From contig CP051228.1 in NCBI GenBank assembly GCA_017792345.1, forward strand, positions 3,936,148 through 4,000,147: a stretch of DNA of 64,000 nucleotides, in the 5' to 3' direction. This DNA comes from Mesoflavibacter sp. (GTDB taxonomy: Bacteria > Pseudomonadota > Alphaproteobacteria > UBA8366 > Aestuariispiraceae). Shown here piece after piece: positions 16,344 to 24,110 of this stretch. The first letter of the stretch is position 1, and each line of letters opens with the position of its first letter. The notes below the pieces were generated by a model. The model did no database searches. It was not told the DNA's origin and saw nothing but the letters and a program-made list of their open reading frames with translations. The position numbers and the translations under genes are program-made.

Positions 16344-17189
16344 TCAGAGGCGACGGAGCGTTCTCAAATCAGTGCCTTCGACCCGGCGAATATGCGCCCG
16401 CAAGTCCGTCAAGGTCCAGACCCGTGTCGACATATCGGTGGCATTGCAGTGAAGGATGCTGTCTGTCGCACATAGGATACCGACATGGCCGGGCCAGAAG
16501 GCCAGGTCGCCGCGCCGGAAATCGCCCGCGTCCAGGTCAACGGGGTGCCCGACCTGTTTCTCCTGCATATCGGAATCGCGCGGGCAGGGGATGCCGCAGG
16601 CCGTCAAAGCGAACTGTATCAAGGCGGAACAGTCCATACCCTCGCTGGATCGACCCCCCCAAAGATAGGGGGTTTCCAGGAACCGTTCGGCGACATTGAC
16701 CGGATCGGACTCGTGGTGATCCAGTGGCGCCAGATGGGCGCTGTACAGCCATTGTCCGTCCGCGATCTGGGACCAGCGACCATTGGTGTCGACGACATGA
16801 ACGCTGGCCCCGTGGGGCAGGGCCGAAACCGCAAAGCGCTTCAGTTCCGGGGCGGGATAGAGATGCGTTCGGATCGCGGAAATTTTGTGAGTGGGCGCGG
16901 GCTGCGAGTAAGACAGCGCGGCGGCATCGACATAGCCGACGTAACCGTCCCGGTCCGACTGGACCCAAGACCAACCGTCCGCCGTGTCATAGACCGTCAC
17001 CGCCTCGCCGAACAGGAACTCCGTATCGCGGGGGCGGTCCGCTTCCGGCGCCGGTCGAACGGGCAGAACCGGCGCGACGACATGGGCCGGCTCGCCGTCG
17101 ACAAAGCGGGCGGCGTCGATGCGTCCCTCAAGGGACCTTGCGGCAAGATCCGGGCGGTAAGCGTTGAGACGTCGGTCCAGGGCGCTCAA
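16344..17189 (-). CDS. NlpC/P60 (C40) peptidase with SH3 domains
   Basis: 281 residues. Two bacterial SH3-like segments (about 55-95 and 105-160: VTVYDTADGWSWVQSDRDGY and VHVVDTNGRWSQIADGQWLY) precede the catalytic domain: TPYLWGGRSSEGMDCSALIQ with the nucleophile Cys, WPGHVGIL with the catalytic His, and ILHCNA with the third polar residue. It should cleave gamma-D-Glu-diaminopimelate bonds in peptidoglycan peptides. No signal peptide is seen, so it may be a cytoplasmic recycling enzyme of the YkfC type. Its start overlaps the cheZ stop by four bases. Confidence 0.9.
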   Translation of the reverse strand: MSALDRRLNAYRPDLAARSLEGRIDAARFVDGEPAHVVAPVLPVRPAPEADRPRDTEFLFGEAVTVYDTADGWSWVQSDRDGYVGYVDAAALSYSQPAPTHKISAIRTHLYPAPELKRFAVSALPHGASVHVVDTNGRWSQIADGQWLYSAHLAPLDHHESDPVNVAERFLETPYLWGGRSSEGMDCSALIQFALTACGIPCPRDSDMQEKQVGHPVDLDAGDFRRGDLAFWPGHVGILCATDSILHCNATDMSTRVWTLTDLRAHIRRVEGTDLRTLRRL

Positions 17190-17731
17190 TCGAACAGCTT
17201 GTCGATTTCGTCTTGGGAAATCGACGCTTCCTTCTTCAGGGCGGGCCCATTCAGCAGCGCCGCGTCCCCTTCCGGCTTGGTGTCTTCGGCAAATTCTGAG
17301 GCGAGGCGATTGATCTCGTCATGTCCCCAAAGATCGATCATGACGTTCACCCGCTCTTCGACGAATTTCATGGACCGGACGATCTTCGTCACGCGCTGGC
17401 CGGTAATGTCCTGGAAGGTACAGGCCTCGATGGCCGCCATGGTCTTTTCATTGATCTGATCGCACAGGCCTTCACGATCTTCCGCTTTCTCGGCACTGCG
17501 CAACTTTTCGACCAGCTCATCCACCGTTTCCATATGCTCCAGAATGGATTGGGTGGCATCCTCGGTCGCGCCCACGATCGCGTCCAACTGATCCGACATG
17601 GTTTCGAACCGGGTCTGCTTGCCATCGGCCGCGACCATCTGGGCGATCTCTTCGCGGAACCGCTTGATGTATTGCACCAGACTGACGACTTCGGATTTTA
17701 GCTGCCTGTCGTTAACCGCCCGATCCGCCAT
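17186..17731 (-). CDS. cheZ: Chemotaxis protein CheZ, CheY-P phosphatase
   Basis: 181 residues. A long helical hairpin carries the catalytic block ACTFQDITGQRV, in which the conserved Asp and Gln position the attacking water for CheY-P dephosphorylation. A flexible linker leads to a C-terminal peptide ISQDEIDKLFD, the CheY-binding tail. That tail is nearly identical to the CheY-binding N-terminus of the switch protein FliM. No che operon surrounds it, as is common for alphaproteobacterial CheZ. It is translationally coupled to the NlpC/P60 gene and preceded by a lone RAM-domain gene in the same direction. Confidence 0.88.
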   Translation of the reverse strand: MADRAVNDRQLKSEVVSLVQYIKRFREEIAQMVAADGKQTRFETMSDQLDAIVGATEDATQSILEHMETVDELVEKLRSAEKAEDREGLCDQINEKTMAAIEACTFQDITGQRVTKIVRSMKFVEERVNVMIDLWGHDEINRLASEFAEDTKPEGDAALLNGPALKKEASISQDEIDKLFD

Positions 17732-17743
17732 CTGATTTCCCCC

Positions 17744-17983
17744 TTAGAACGCTTTGAACGCAAGTATCGTGAATGTATCCCGCACGCCCGGCAGTTTTTG
17801 GATGTGGTCGGTTACGAAACGGCCGACATCCAGATCTTCCGGCAGATAGCATTTCATCAGCAGATCGTATTGCCCGGATGTCGAGTAGACTTCCGACACG
17901 TGCTCAACGGATTCCACCGCCTCGGCGGCAGTCGTATAGGCTTCCCCCAGGTCGCATTTCACCTGAACGAATAACGTGCGCAT
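17744..17983 (-). CDS. Stand-alone Lrp/AsnC ligand-binding (RAM) domain protein
   Basis: 79 residues from the Met at 17983, with GGAGG upstream; a longer frame to 18052 is less likely. RTLFVQVKCDLGEAYTTA, VEHVSEVYSTSGQYDLLMK and the C-terminal VRDTFTILAFKAF cover the complete alpha-beta RAM fold. The DNA-binding half of Lrp is absent. Such proteins form oligomers that bind amino acids and may modulate full-length Lrp regulators. It precedes cheZ by 12 bases. Confidence 0.86.
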   Translation of the reverse strand: MRTLFVQVKCDLGEAYTTAAEAVESVEHVSEVYSTSGQYDLLMKCYLPEDLDVGRFVTDHIQKLPGVRDTFTILAFKAF

Positions 17984-18075
17984 GACGGATCGGACCTCCC
18001 GGCAACCTTTGCAGACGAGTGGAGAATGCCCCGCGCGACCGGAAAGGCGCAAGAAAAACCCGGTGGATAAAAGGC

Positions 18076-19470
18076 TTACCGCGCGCGCAACAGGAAGGCC
18101 GGAACCTGTTCCGTCTTGCCGTAAGGCACATCGGAGATATCCGGCAGAGGGTCGTCATTCGCTTCTGCCGCCGGGCTGCGTTCCCGACCGCCGCGGCGAC
18201 TGCGCCCTTCGCGGGGCTCTTCCTTCTTTGGCGCGCTCTTGCCGCGCGACCGAGAGCTGCGGCTTTGCCGGGCTTCGGTCTTCGGCTCTTCGGCGCGGGT
18301 CTCTTCGGCTGTTTCGACCGTATCTTCAGCGTCATCCGAAGCCGACGCAGTGCCGGATTCGACCAGCGGGATCTTCTTCCCGATCAGCTTTTCGATGGCG
18401 TCGAGATACTTGCGGTCATTGTCCGACGCGAAGGTGATCGATACGCCGCTACGGCCGGCGCGGCCCGTTCGGCCGATCCGGTGTACGTAGTCTTCCGAAT
18501 GGGTCGGGACGTCGTAATTGAAGACGTGACTGACCGACGGGATATCGAGGCCGCGCGCGGCGACATCGGAACAGACCAGGATATTGATTTCGTTCTTCTT
18601 GAACTTATCCAGCCATTCCAGCCGCTTATACTGATCCATGTCGCCATGCAGGGCGCCGGCCGAGAAGCCGGATTGTTCCAGCGCCCGGTACAGCGACGCG
18701 ACGTCACGCTTGCGGTTACAGAACACCAGCGCGTTCTTGATCGTATCGTCCTTCAACAGGCGATCCAGCGTCCTGCGCTTCTGGCGGCCATCGACCTTCA
18801 TCAGGCGCTGTTCGATCGTGTCGGCGGTGCTGGCCGGCGGCGCGACGGTGATTTCCTTCGGATTGCTGAGGAACTTCGATGCCAGCTTGCGGATTTCCGG
18901 CGGCATCGTGGCCGAGAACATCAGCGTCTGACGCAGCGGCGGCATCAGCGAGACCAGTTTCTCGACATCGGGGATGAAACCCATGTCCAGCATCCGGTCG
19001 CCTTCGTCGATCACCAGAACCTTCACGTCAGTCAGGATGACCTTGCCGCGTTCGCAATGGTCCAGCAGACGACCCGGCGTCGCGATCAGGACGTCGACAC
19101 CCCGGTTGATCTTGGCCTCTTGCTCCGAGAAGGAGACGCCGCCGATCAGAAGGGCCATGTTCAGCTTGTTGTACTTCCCATAGGTCTCGAAATTGTCGGC
19201 GACCTGCGCGGCCAATTCGCGCGTCGGCTCCAGGATCACCGTGCGCGGCATACGCGCCCGGCCACGACCCTGGGACAGGATATCGATCATCGGAAGGGTG
19301 AAGGACGCGGTCTTGCCCGTCCCGGTCTGCGCGCAGCCCAGAATGTCCCGGTTCATCAGGACATAGGGGATCGCTTTTTCTTGGATCGGGGTCGGGGTTT
19401 CATAGCCTGCGTCGCTGATCGCGCGCAGGATGGGGTCACTGAGACCGAGATCGGCAAAAGTCGTCGCCAT
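18076..19470 (-). CDS. DEAD-box RNA helicase, RhlE-like
   Basis: 464 residues. Motifs in order: the Q motif (GYETPTPIQEKAI), Walker A AQTGTGKTASF, Ia PTRELAAQVA, TPGRLLDH, motif II VLVIDEGDRMLDMGF, SAT (MFSATMPPEI), ARGLDIP, and HRIGRTGRAGRSG. Motif II reads DEGD in place of DEAD, so the third residue is Gly, an unusual change. The C-terminal 85 residues are charged and low in complexity (SRSSRSRGKSAPKKEEPREG), an RNA-binding tail. It should remodel RNA in ribosome assembly or decay. It is separated from its neighbours by clear gaps. Confidence 0.93.
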   Translation of the reverse strand: MATTFADLGLSDPILRAISDAGYETPTPIQEKAIPYVLMNRDILGCAQTGTGKTASFTLPMIDILSQGRGRARMPRTVILEPTRELAAQVADNFETYGKYNKLNMALLIGGVSFSEQEAKINRGVDVLIATPGRLLDHCERGKVILTDVKVLVIDEGDRMLDMGFIPDVEKLVSLMPPLRQTLMFSATMPPEIRKLASKFLSNPKEITVAPPASTADTIEQRLMKVDGRQKRRTLDRLLKDDTIKNALVFCNRKRDVASLYRALEQSGFSAGALHGDMDQYKRLEWLDKFKKNEINILVCSDVAARGLDIPSVSHVFNYDVPTHSEDYVHRIGRTGRAGRSGVSITFASDNDRKYLDAIEKLIGKKIPLVESGTASASDDAEDTVETAEETRAEEPKTEARQSRSSRSRGKSAPKKEEPREGRSRRGGRERSPAAEANDDPLPDISDVPYGKTEQVPAFLLRAR

Positions 19471-19671
19471 GCGTTCCTTCTCGCCGGTGGATTGCGTCAG
19501 AATCGACCAAATCCGGCGTCTTCAATTGCGGCGGACTATAGGCCGCGCGCCTTTCCTGTCAACGACGCGCCGTAAACCGAGCCGACTCAAGGACATGCGA
19601 TTGCCCAACTGTTGCCATACGGCTACGGTCTTCCGGTTCTGACATGCCCGGAATTGGCCCAAAGGTGACTT

Positions 19672-20214
19672 ATGTTAATCGACGCGACCCGATCCTTGCT
19701 GCTGACCATCGACATTCAAGAGCGATTGCTGCCGGCGATTCACGACGGGGACCGTGTCCTGACCAACACATTGAAGCTGATCCAGGCAGCGCGGCGTCTG
19801 GATGTTCCCGTGCTGTGCAGTGAGCAGTATCCAAGAGGCCTGGGGCCGAGCGTCGCGGATCTGTCCGCCGTGATGGAGGACGGAGAAATCCTGCCCAAGG
19901 TGCATTTCTCCTGCGCTGCGGACCCTGGCATTGCAAAGGTGGTGGCCCAGTCCGGCCGGCGGCAATTGATCCTATGCGGCGTCGAGGCGCATGTCTGTGT
20001 TCTTCAATCGGCGTTCGGCTTCAAGGAAGCGGGCTATGACGTCTTTGTCGTTCTGGATGCGGTCTCGAGCCGTGCGCCGGACAGCGTTCTGGTCGCGAAG
20101 GATCGGTTCCTGGCGGCCGGCATTTCGGTCGTGACGCTGGAAATGACCCTGTTCGAATGGCTTCACCAGGCCGCGACGCCCGAATTCAAGGATCTGCGGG
20201 GCCTTATCACCTGA
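19672..20214 (+). CDS. Isochorismatase-family cysteine hydrolase
   Basis: 180 residues, complete for the family. The catalytic triad is visible: Asp in LLLTIDIQERLL, Lys in EILPKVHFSC, and Cys in LCGVEAHVCVLQSAFGF. The family's non-proline cis-peptide segment is GVEAHVC. It would hydrolyse an amide or related bond of a small molecule; the close relative YcaC is an example of the octameric branch. AAAGG sits just upstream of the ATG. Its end overlaps by 8 bases the end of a convergent lipoprotein gene. No catabolic operon is nearby, so the substrate cannot be named. Confidence 0.9.
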   Translation: MLIDATRSLLLTIDIQERLLPAIHDGDRVLTNTLKLIQAARRLDVPVLCSEQYPRGLGPSVADLSAVMEDGEILPKVHFSCAADPGIAKVVAQSGRRQLILCGVEAHVCVLQSAFGFKEAGYDVFVVLDAVSSRAPDSVLVAKDRFLAAGISVVTLEMTLFEWLHQAATPEFKDLRGLIT

Positions 20215-20785
20215 TCCGGTTCGGCAGTTCGACTAGGCAGTTGAGGCACCTATCGCCGCGGTCCAAAGGCGAGTCGCTGGGCAGCAATTCCCGTATCGCC
20301 AGGGCGAAGGCGTCGTTGAATGCTTGATTGCCCGGGGCCGCGCCTTCCGGGAGTTTCAGCCAAAGCGAACTGAGATCCCGGTCCCGTTTGCAATAGACGA
20401 TCAACGCCCGGTCTGCGGTCCCGCCGTTCGGATCCGGTTTGGTCTCGCCCCGGCACAGCCGGGCGCCGATCGCGTTGGCCGGCGGTTGGAACAGGATCTC
20501 GATCCGTCCAGGGCCGGTTTCAACCTGTGGCGTTTCGGTAAAGTTTATCGGCAGGCCTTCGTTCCGTCCGCTCATCGCTGCGCCGACAGCGCGGTTCAAT
20601 GCGCCGTCATCGATCGAATAGGGGGTGCCGGCCACGACAAGCCGCATGTCCTTCCCGCCATGGAAGGCCATCAACTCCAGAAATTCGTAGGAATTCGCGA
20701 AATGCTGATTGTAGAGCGTGCCGCCGGAACAGGCCGATAGCAGCAGCACAACAGCCGGAGTAAGCCACTTCAAGGGACGCTCCAT
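20207..20785 (-). CDS. Putative lipoprotein of unknown function
   Basis: 192 residues with a lipoprotein signal: MERPLKWLTPAVVLLLSACS, with lipobox LSAC and Cys at 19. The mature part has two late cysteines in DRGDRCLNCLVELP (CxxC), and two more in RLCRGETK and VYCKRDRD. I do not recognise the family. It is convergent and overlapping with the isochorismatase-like gene and lies 73 bases downstream of parE in the same direction. Confidence 0.8.
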   Translation of the reverse strand: MERPLKWLTPAVVLLLSACSGGTLYNQHFANSYEFLELMAFHGGKDMRLVVAGTPYSIDDGALNRAVGAAMSGRNEGLPINFTETPQVETGPGRIEILFQPPANAIGARLCRGETKPDPNGGTADRALIVYCKRDRDLSSLWLKLPEGAAPGNQAFNDAFALAIRELLPSDSPLDRGDRCLNCLVELPNRIR

Positions 20786-20858
20786 TGGAAGTCTCCGCGT
20801 TCGATCCGCCCCCGTTGTCAGGATATGGGGCGGCAGGATCGAAAATCAAAGTGGCGGA

Positions 20859-22847
20859 TCAGACGTCCAAATCCTCGATAAACCGGGCATTGTCCTGGAT
20901 GTACTGGAAGCGCAATTCCGGCTTCTTGCCCATCAGGGTCTCGACGATCCGGGCGGTGCGGCGGCTTTCCTCCAGCTCGTCCTCACGGCTTCGGTCCGGC
21001 AGTTCGACGCGCAGCAGGGTGCGTTTGCCCGGATCCATCGTCGTTTCGCGCAATTGCGGCGGCGGCATTTCGCCCAGACCTTTGAAGCGGCTGATATCGA
21101 CCTTGGCATTCGCCTTGAATTCGGATTTCAGTGCCGCGTCCTTCGCCGCGTCATCCATCACATAGACGGACTTCCCGCCATGCGTCAGGCGATATAGCGG
21201 CGGCTGTGCCAGGAAGAGCCGCCCGGATTCCACCAATCCCGGCATTTCGCGATAGAAGAAGGTCATCAGCAGGGAAGCGATATGAGCGCCGTCGACATCG
21301 GCGTCGGTCATGATGATGACCCGTTCATAGCGCAGCTTGTCGAGGCGGAAATCGGCCCGTGTGCCGCAGCCGAGAGCCTGGATGATATCTTTCAATTCCT
21401 GGTTCTGTTTCAGCTTGTCGGCGGAGGCAGACGCGACGTTCAGGATCTTGCCTTTCATCGGCAGGATCGCCTGGGTTTTTCGATCCCGGGCCTGCTTGGC
21501 GCTGCCGCCGGCACTGTCGCCCTCGACCAGGAATATCTCGGTACCCTCGGCGCTTTCATCCGAACAATCGGCCAACTTGCCGGGCAGGCGCAGTTTGCGG
21601 GTCGGCGTCTTGCGGCGTTGCTCTTTCTGCTGTTTGCGGCGCTGCCGCTCGTCCACGCGCTCCAGAATGCGTTCCAGCAGATCGTTGGCGGAGGCGGGGT
21701 CTTCCGCCAGCCAGTGATCGAACCGGTCCTTCAAGGCGCTTTCGACCATCTTGCCGGCATCGACGGAAACCAGCTTTTCCTTGGTCTGGCCCTGGAATTG
21801 CGGGTCCGGGATGAAGACCGACAGCATGATGCTGGCCTCGCCGGTCACATCGTCGCCGGTGATCTGTGCCGCCTTCTTGTTGCCGACCAATTCGCCATAG
21901 GCGCGGATCGACTTGGCCAGGGCGGAGCGCATTGCGCTTTCGTGGGTGCCGCCCTGCGGCGTCGGCACGGTGTTGCAGTAGGTGTGGCAGAACCCGTCCC
22001 CGTCGGCGGGCCAATGGATGGCCCATTCCATCTGGCCGACGCCGTCCTGCGCCTTCCAGCCGGCGGCGAAGGGGCGGGGCGTAATGGTCGCGCGCGCACC
22101 CAGGGTGAAAGTCAGATAGTCCCTCAAACCGCCCGGGAAATGCAGAACGCCCTTTTGCGGCACCTCGCTGCCGGCGGGCAGCAGGGACGGCGCGCAGCTC
22201 CATCGGATTTCCACGCCTTTGAACAGATAGGCCTTGGATCGCGCCATCTTGTAGAGGCGCTCCGGCTCGAAGCGGATCTTGTCGCCGAAAATCTCGGCAT
22301 CGGGCTTGAAGGTAACGGATGTACCGCGCCGGTTCGGCGCATCTCCGACCTTGCGCAGCTTGTCTTGCGGCAGACCGCGCGAGAATGTCTGACGGAACAG
22401 GGTGCGGTCCCGCGCCACTTCGACCGTCAGCATTTCCGACAGGGCGTTGACCACGGAAATCCCGACACCGTGCAAACCGCCGGAGGTTGCATAGGCCTTG
22501 CCCGAGAATTTGCCGCCGGAATGGAGGGTGGTCAGGATCACTTCCAGAGCGGACTTGTCCTTGTATTTCGGATGCGGATCGATCGGGATGCCGCGCCCAT
22601 TGTCGCGCACCGTGCAGGTTCCGTCCTCGTCCAGTTCAAGCTCGATCCGGCTGGCATGGCCGGCCACAGCCTCGTCCATGGAATTGTCCAGGACTTCGGC
22701 GACGAGATGGTGGAACGCGCGCTCATCCGTGCCGCCGATATACATGCCGGGGCGGCGGCGCACGGGCTCCAGGCCCTCAAGGACCTCAATGTCTTTGGCG
22801 GAATAGTCGGCACCCTTGGCGCCGGAGTTCTGGAAAAGATCGCTCAT
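20859..22847 (-). CDS. parE: DNA topoisomerase IV subunit B
   Basis: 662 residues. The GHKL ATPase part carries VAEVLDNSMDEAVAG (catalytic Glu and Mg-binding Asn), RDNGRGIPID and TSGGLHGVGISVVNAL; the TOPRIM part carries LVEGDSAGGSAKQARD and MTDADVDGAHIASLL. RRRPGMYIGG and the final RFIEDLDV tail are type IV in character, and the length suits ParE rather than GyrB, as the GyrB-specific insertion is missing. It decatenates daughter chromosomes with ParC, which is not in this window. A divergent thioesterase gene starts 77 bases away. Confidence 0.93.
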   Translation of the reverse strand: MSDLFQNSGAKGADYSAKDIEVLEGLEPVRRRPGMYIGGTDERAFHHLVAEVLDNSMDEAVAGHASRIELELDEDGTCTVRDNGRGIPIDPHPKYKDKSALEVILTTLHSGGKFSGKAYATSGGLHGVGISVVNALSEMLTVEVARDRTLFRQTFSRGLPQDKLRKVGDAPNRRGTSVTFKPDAEIFGDKIRFEPERLYKMARSKAYLFKGVEIRWSCAPSLLPAGSEVPQKGVLHFPGGLRDYLTFTLGARATITPRPFAAGWKAQDGVGQMEWAIHWPADGDGFCHTYCNTVPTPQGGTHESAMRSALAKSIRAYGELVGNKKAAQITGDDVTGEASIMLSVFIPDPQFQGQTKEKLVSVDAGKMVESALKDRFDHWLAEDPASANDLLERILERVDERQRRKQQKEQRRKTPTRKLRLPGKLADCSDESAEGTEIFLVEGDSAGGSAKQARDRKTQAILPMKGKILNVASASADKLKQNQELKDIIQALGCGTRADFRLDKLRYERVIIMTDADVDGAHIASLLMTFFYREMPGLVESGRLFLAQPPLYRLTHGGKSVYVMDDAAKDAALKSEFKANAKVDISRFKGLGEMPPPQLRETTMDPGKRTLLRVELPDRSREDELEESRRTARIVETLMGKKPELRFQYIQDNARFIEDLDV

Positions 22848-22924
22848 ATCGGCATTATACGGTCAGACCCGACTCTATCAAGCCTATAAGGTATAGGTAA
22901 GAGGTCGGCGATACTAGATATAGG

Positions 22925-23323
22925 ATGCGCGTCATGAGTGAGTCGTCCCAGAGTGATCCGCGCGGAGAACTGCAGATCCGCACCCTGGCCATGCCGGCGG
23001 ATACCAACCCGTCCGGGGATATCTTCGGCGGTTGGGTCCTGTCCCAGATGGACGTCGCCGGCGGCATCCTCGCCGCCACCAAGGCGAAAGGAAGGGTCGC
23101 AACGGTCGCGGTCGACGGCATGACCTTCTATCTGCCGGTTTTCGTCGGCGATATCGTCTGCTGCTATGGCGACGTCGTCCGGATCGGTCGGACATCCATC
23201 GCGGTCAATGTCCAGGCCTGGGCCCTGCGAGCCAATTCGACCGAACGATGCCTAGTCACCGAAGGTGTCTACACCTATGTCGCTATCGGAAGCGACCGGA
23301 AACCCAGGCCGATCGAGTCCTGA
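22925..23323 (+). CDS. Acyl-CoA thioesterase, YciA-like hotdog fold
   Basis: 132 residues (129 if the ATG at 22934 is used). TLAMPADTNPSGDIFGGWVL holds the catalytic Asp/Asn region of the YciA family, and FYLPVFVGDIVCCYGDVV the second strand pair; YTYVAIGSDRKPRPI closes the fold. It hydrolyses acyl-CoA thioesters in the cytoplasm as a hexamer. It is divergent from parE, and a small secreted-protein gene follows 13 bases downstream, so the two probably form an operon. Confidence 0.92.
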   Translation: MRVMSESSQSDPRGELQIRTLAMPADTNPSGDIFGGWVLSQMDVAGGILAATKAKGRVATVAVDGMTFYLPVFVGDIVCCYGDVVRIGRTSIAVNVQAWALRANSTERCLVTEGVYTYVAIGSDRKPRPIES

Positions 23324-23336
23324 GCGGAGGATCCGA

Positions 23337-23705
23337 ATGCGCAGCCTGCTATCCGCCGCCATCCTAATCCTCTGCACGGCGGCACCGCTGGCCGCCGGCG
23401 AGGCGGATGTGGTTGCGGTGAACGTGACCGCGCAAGGGGACGGGACCTATCGTTTTGATGTGACCGTCCGGCACGCGGATGAGGGCTGGGACCATTATGC
23501 CGACGGTTGGGAAGTGCTGGCGGCGGATGGCACGCCGCTTGGATACCGCAAGCTTCTCCACCCCCATGTCGACGAACAACCATTCACCCGCTCTTTGTCA
23601 GGTGTTGAGATCCCGGACGGCATCAATGAAGTCGTGGTGCGCGCCCATGACAGTGTCCATGAATGGGGCGGGGCGGAAATGACCGTCGCGGTGCCGCGAG
23701 ACTAA
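23337..23705 (+). CDS. Small exported protein of unknown function
   Basis: 122 residues from the Met at 23337, with GCGGAGG upstream. MRSLLSAAILILCTAAPLAA is a clean signal peptide ending in an AXA site. The mature protein is beta-rich (VVAVNVTAQGDGTYRFDVTV, EVLAADGTPLGYRKLLHPH, INEVVVRAHDSVHEWGG), resembling a single immunoglobulin-like or DUF-type sandwich domain. No catalytic residues stand out. It is probably cotranscribed with the thioesterase gene. Its end overlaps the convergent GFA gene by four bases. Confidence 0.82.
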   Translation: MRSLLSAAILILCTAAPLAAGEADVVAVNVTAQGDGTYRFDVTVRHADEGWDHYADGWEVLAADGTPLGYRKLLHPHVDEQPFTRSLSGVEIPDGINEVVVRAHDSVHEWGGAEMTVAVPRD

Positions 23706-24106
23706 ACGTCGCCGCCGATATCCTCGGCCTGCATCAGCGGCAACCAATCCAGCCGGCTGCCGCAGTAAAACTGTTTCGACGGTACGAGATCCCGCCTGTT
23801 GTCCAACGTGCCGACGCGGATGCCGTAGACTTTCGAACCGCCGGTGTTCGGAGCGGAGTAAATCGGCGTCCCGCAGGTCGGGCAGAAGCTTTGCTGCCGT
23901 TCGCGGCCGCTGTCGGCGGTCTTCACATAGACCGTCGGTTCCCCCTTCAACAGGGTCAGCCCGTCCGGGGCGGTCAAGGCGACCGTGCGGTAGGCGCTGC
24001 CGGACAGGGTCTGACAATCGGTGCAGTGACAGACGATCACATCCTTCGGGTCGATGTCGGCTTCGTATTCGATCCCGCCGCAATGGCAACGCCCGGTCAT
24101 CCGCAT
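23702..24106 (-). CDS. GFA-family (Gfa-like CENP-V) zinc protein
   Basis: 134 residues. Zinc ligands are arranged as in glutathione-dependent formaldehyde-activating enzymes: GRCHCGGIEYEA, VCHCTDCQTLSGSAYRT and FCPTCGTPIYS. Most members have no proven activity on glutathione and formaldehyde, so the enzyme name is not applied. It follows uvrA by four bases in the same direction and may be its cotranscribed passenger. Confidence 0.9.
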   Translation of the reverse strand: MRMTGRCHCGGIEYEADIDPKDVIVCHCTDCQTLSGSAYRTVALTAPDGLTLLKGEPTVYVKTADSGRERQQSFCPTCGTPIYSAPNTGGSKVYGIRVGTLDNRRDLVPSKQFYCGSRLDWLPLMQAEDIGGDV

Positions 24107-24110
24107 TCGT

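Noticed and set aside
21282-22889. 535-residue plus-strand frame over parE
   Set aside because: Antisense of a complete ParE with ATPase and TOPRIM motifs.
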